Shown: positions 5,196 to 5,199 of the stretch, in pieces
How positions within the stretch are numbered: position 1 is the first letter of the stretch
How the letters are laid out: each line of letters opens with the position of its first letter
Source of the DNA: Clostridia bacterium
Lineage (GTDB): Bacteria; Bacillota_A; Clostridia; Oscillospirales; CAG-272
Assembly: GCA_017472105.1 (NCBI GenBank)
Contig: JAFUQY010000016.1
Location: 1 to 5,199 of the forward strand
Direction of reading: 5' to 3'
Length of the DNA: 5,199 nucleotides
Position numbers and translations under genes: made by a program
The notes under the pieces: model-generated
Seen by the model: the letters and a program-made list of their open reading frames with translations, nothing else
Told to the model about the DNA's origin: nothing
Databases searched by the model: none

Positions 5196-5199
5196 GTTA

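Overview
The window looks like chromosomal DNA from an anaerobic, gut-type Clostridia (Oscillospiraceae/Ruminococcaceae-like) bacterium. This is inferred from strong AGGAGG-type ribosome binding sites, sigma-A-like promoters, GC-rich genes in AT-rich spacers, a BspA-type leucine-rich-repeat protein and a phenylacetate-CoA ligase/ACT gene pair. No rRNA or other taxonomic marker is present, so the assignment is tentative.

Layout. Bases 1-99 are the 3' end of a plus-strand gene ending in one membrane segment. A bidirectional hairpin terminator (107-137) separates it from a convergent minus-strand gene (168-1202). That gene encodes a cytoplasmic Cro/C1-type DNA-binding domain fused to a beta-sandwich-like segment and BspA-like leucine-rich repeats. 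An AT-rich divergent spacer (1203-1542) holds promoters facing both ways, a cluster of ACAAAT/ATTTGT half-sites near the regulator promoter, and a small hairpin displaying the Shine-Dalgarno of the next gene.

The plus-strand operon 1543-4962 has three genes: phenylacetate-CoA ligase (paaK-like, 435 aa), a 143-aa protein of two tandem ACT domains, and a 541-aa glycoside hydrolase-like protein. The hydrolase start codon overlaps the ACT stop codon by one base. The first two genes fit aryl-acid activation with amino-acid sensing, as in aromatic amino-acid fermentation. Why the hydrolase is coupled to them is unclear. A terminator-like hairpin inside its first 25 codons may lower its expression relative to the first two.

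Seven bases after the operon ends, a strong promoter (TTGACA, 17 bp, TATTAT) starts what looks like a stand-alone structured small RNA of about 150 nt (about 5004-5158). It has two adjacent long hairpins, a possible closing helix, and its own intrinsic terminator whose 5' arm can alternatively pair with an upstream segment. I do not recognise its family, and it is the best candidate for something undescribed here. A second, bidirectional terminator (5166-5195) ends the window and suggests a convergent minus-strand gene just beyond it.
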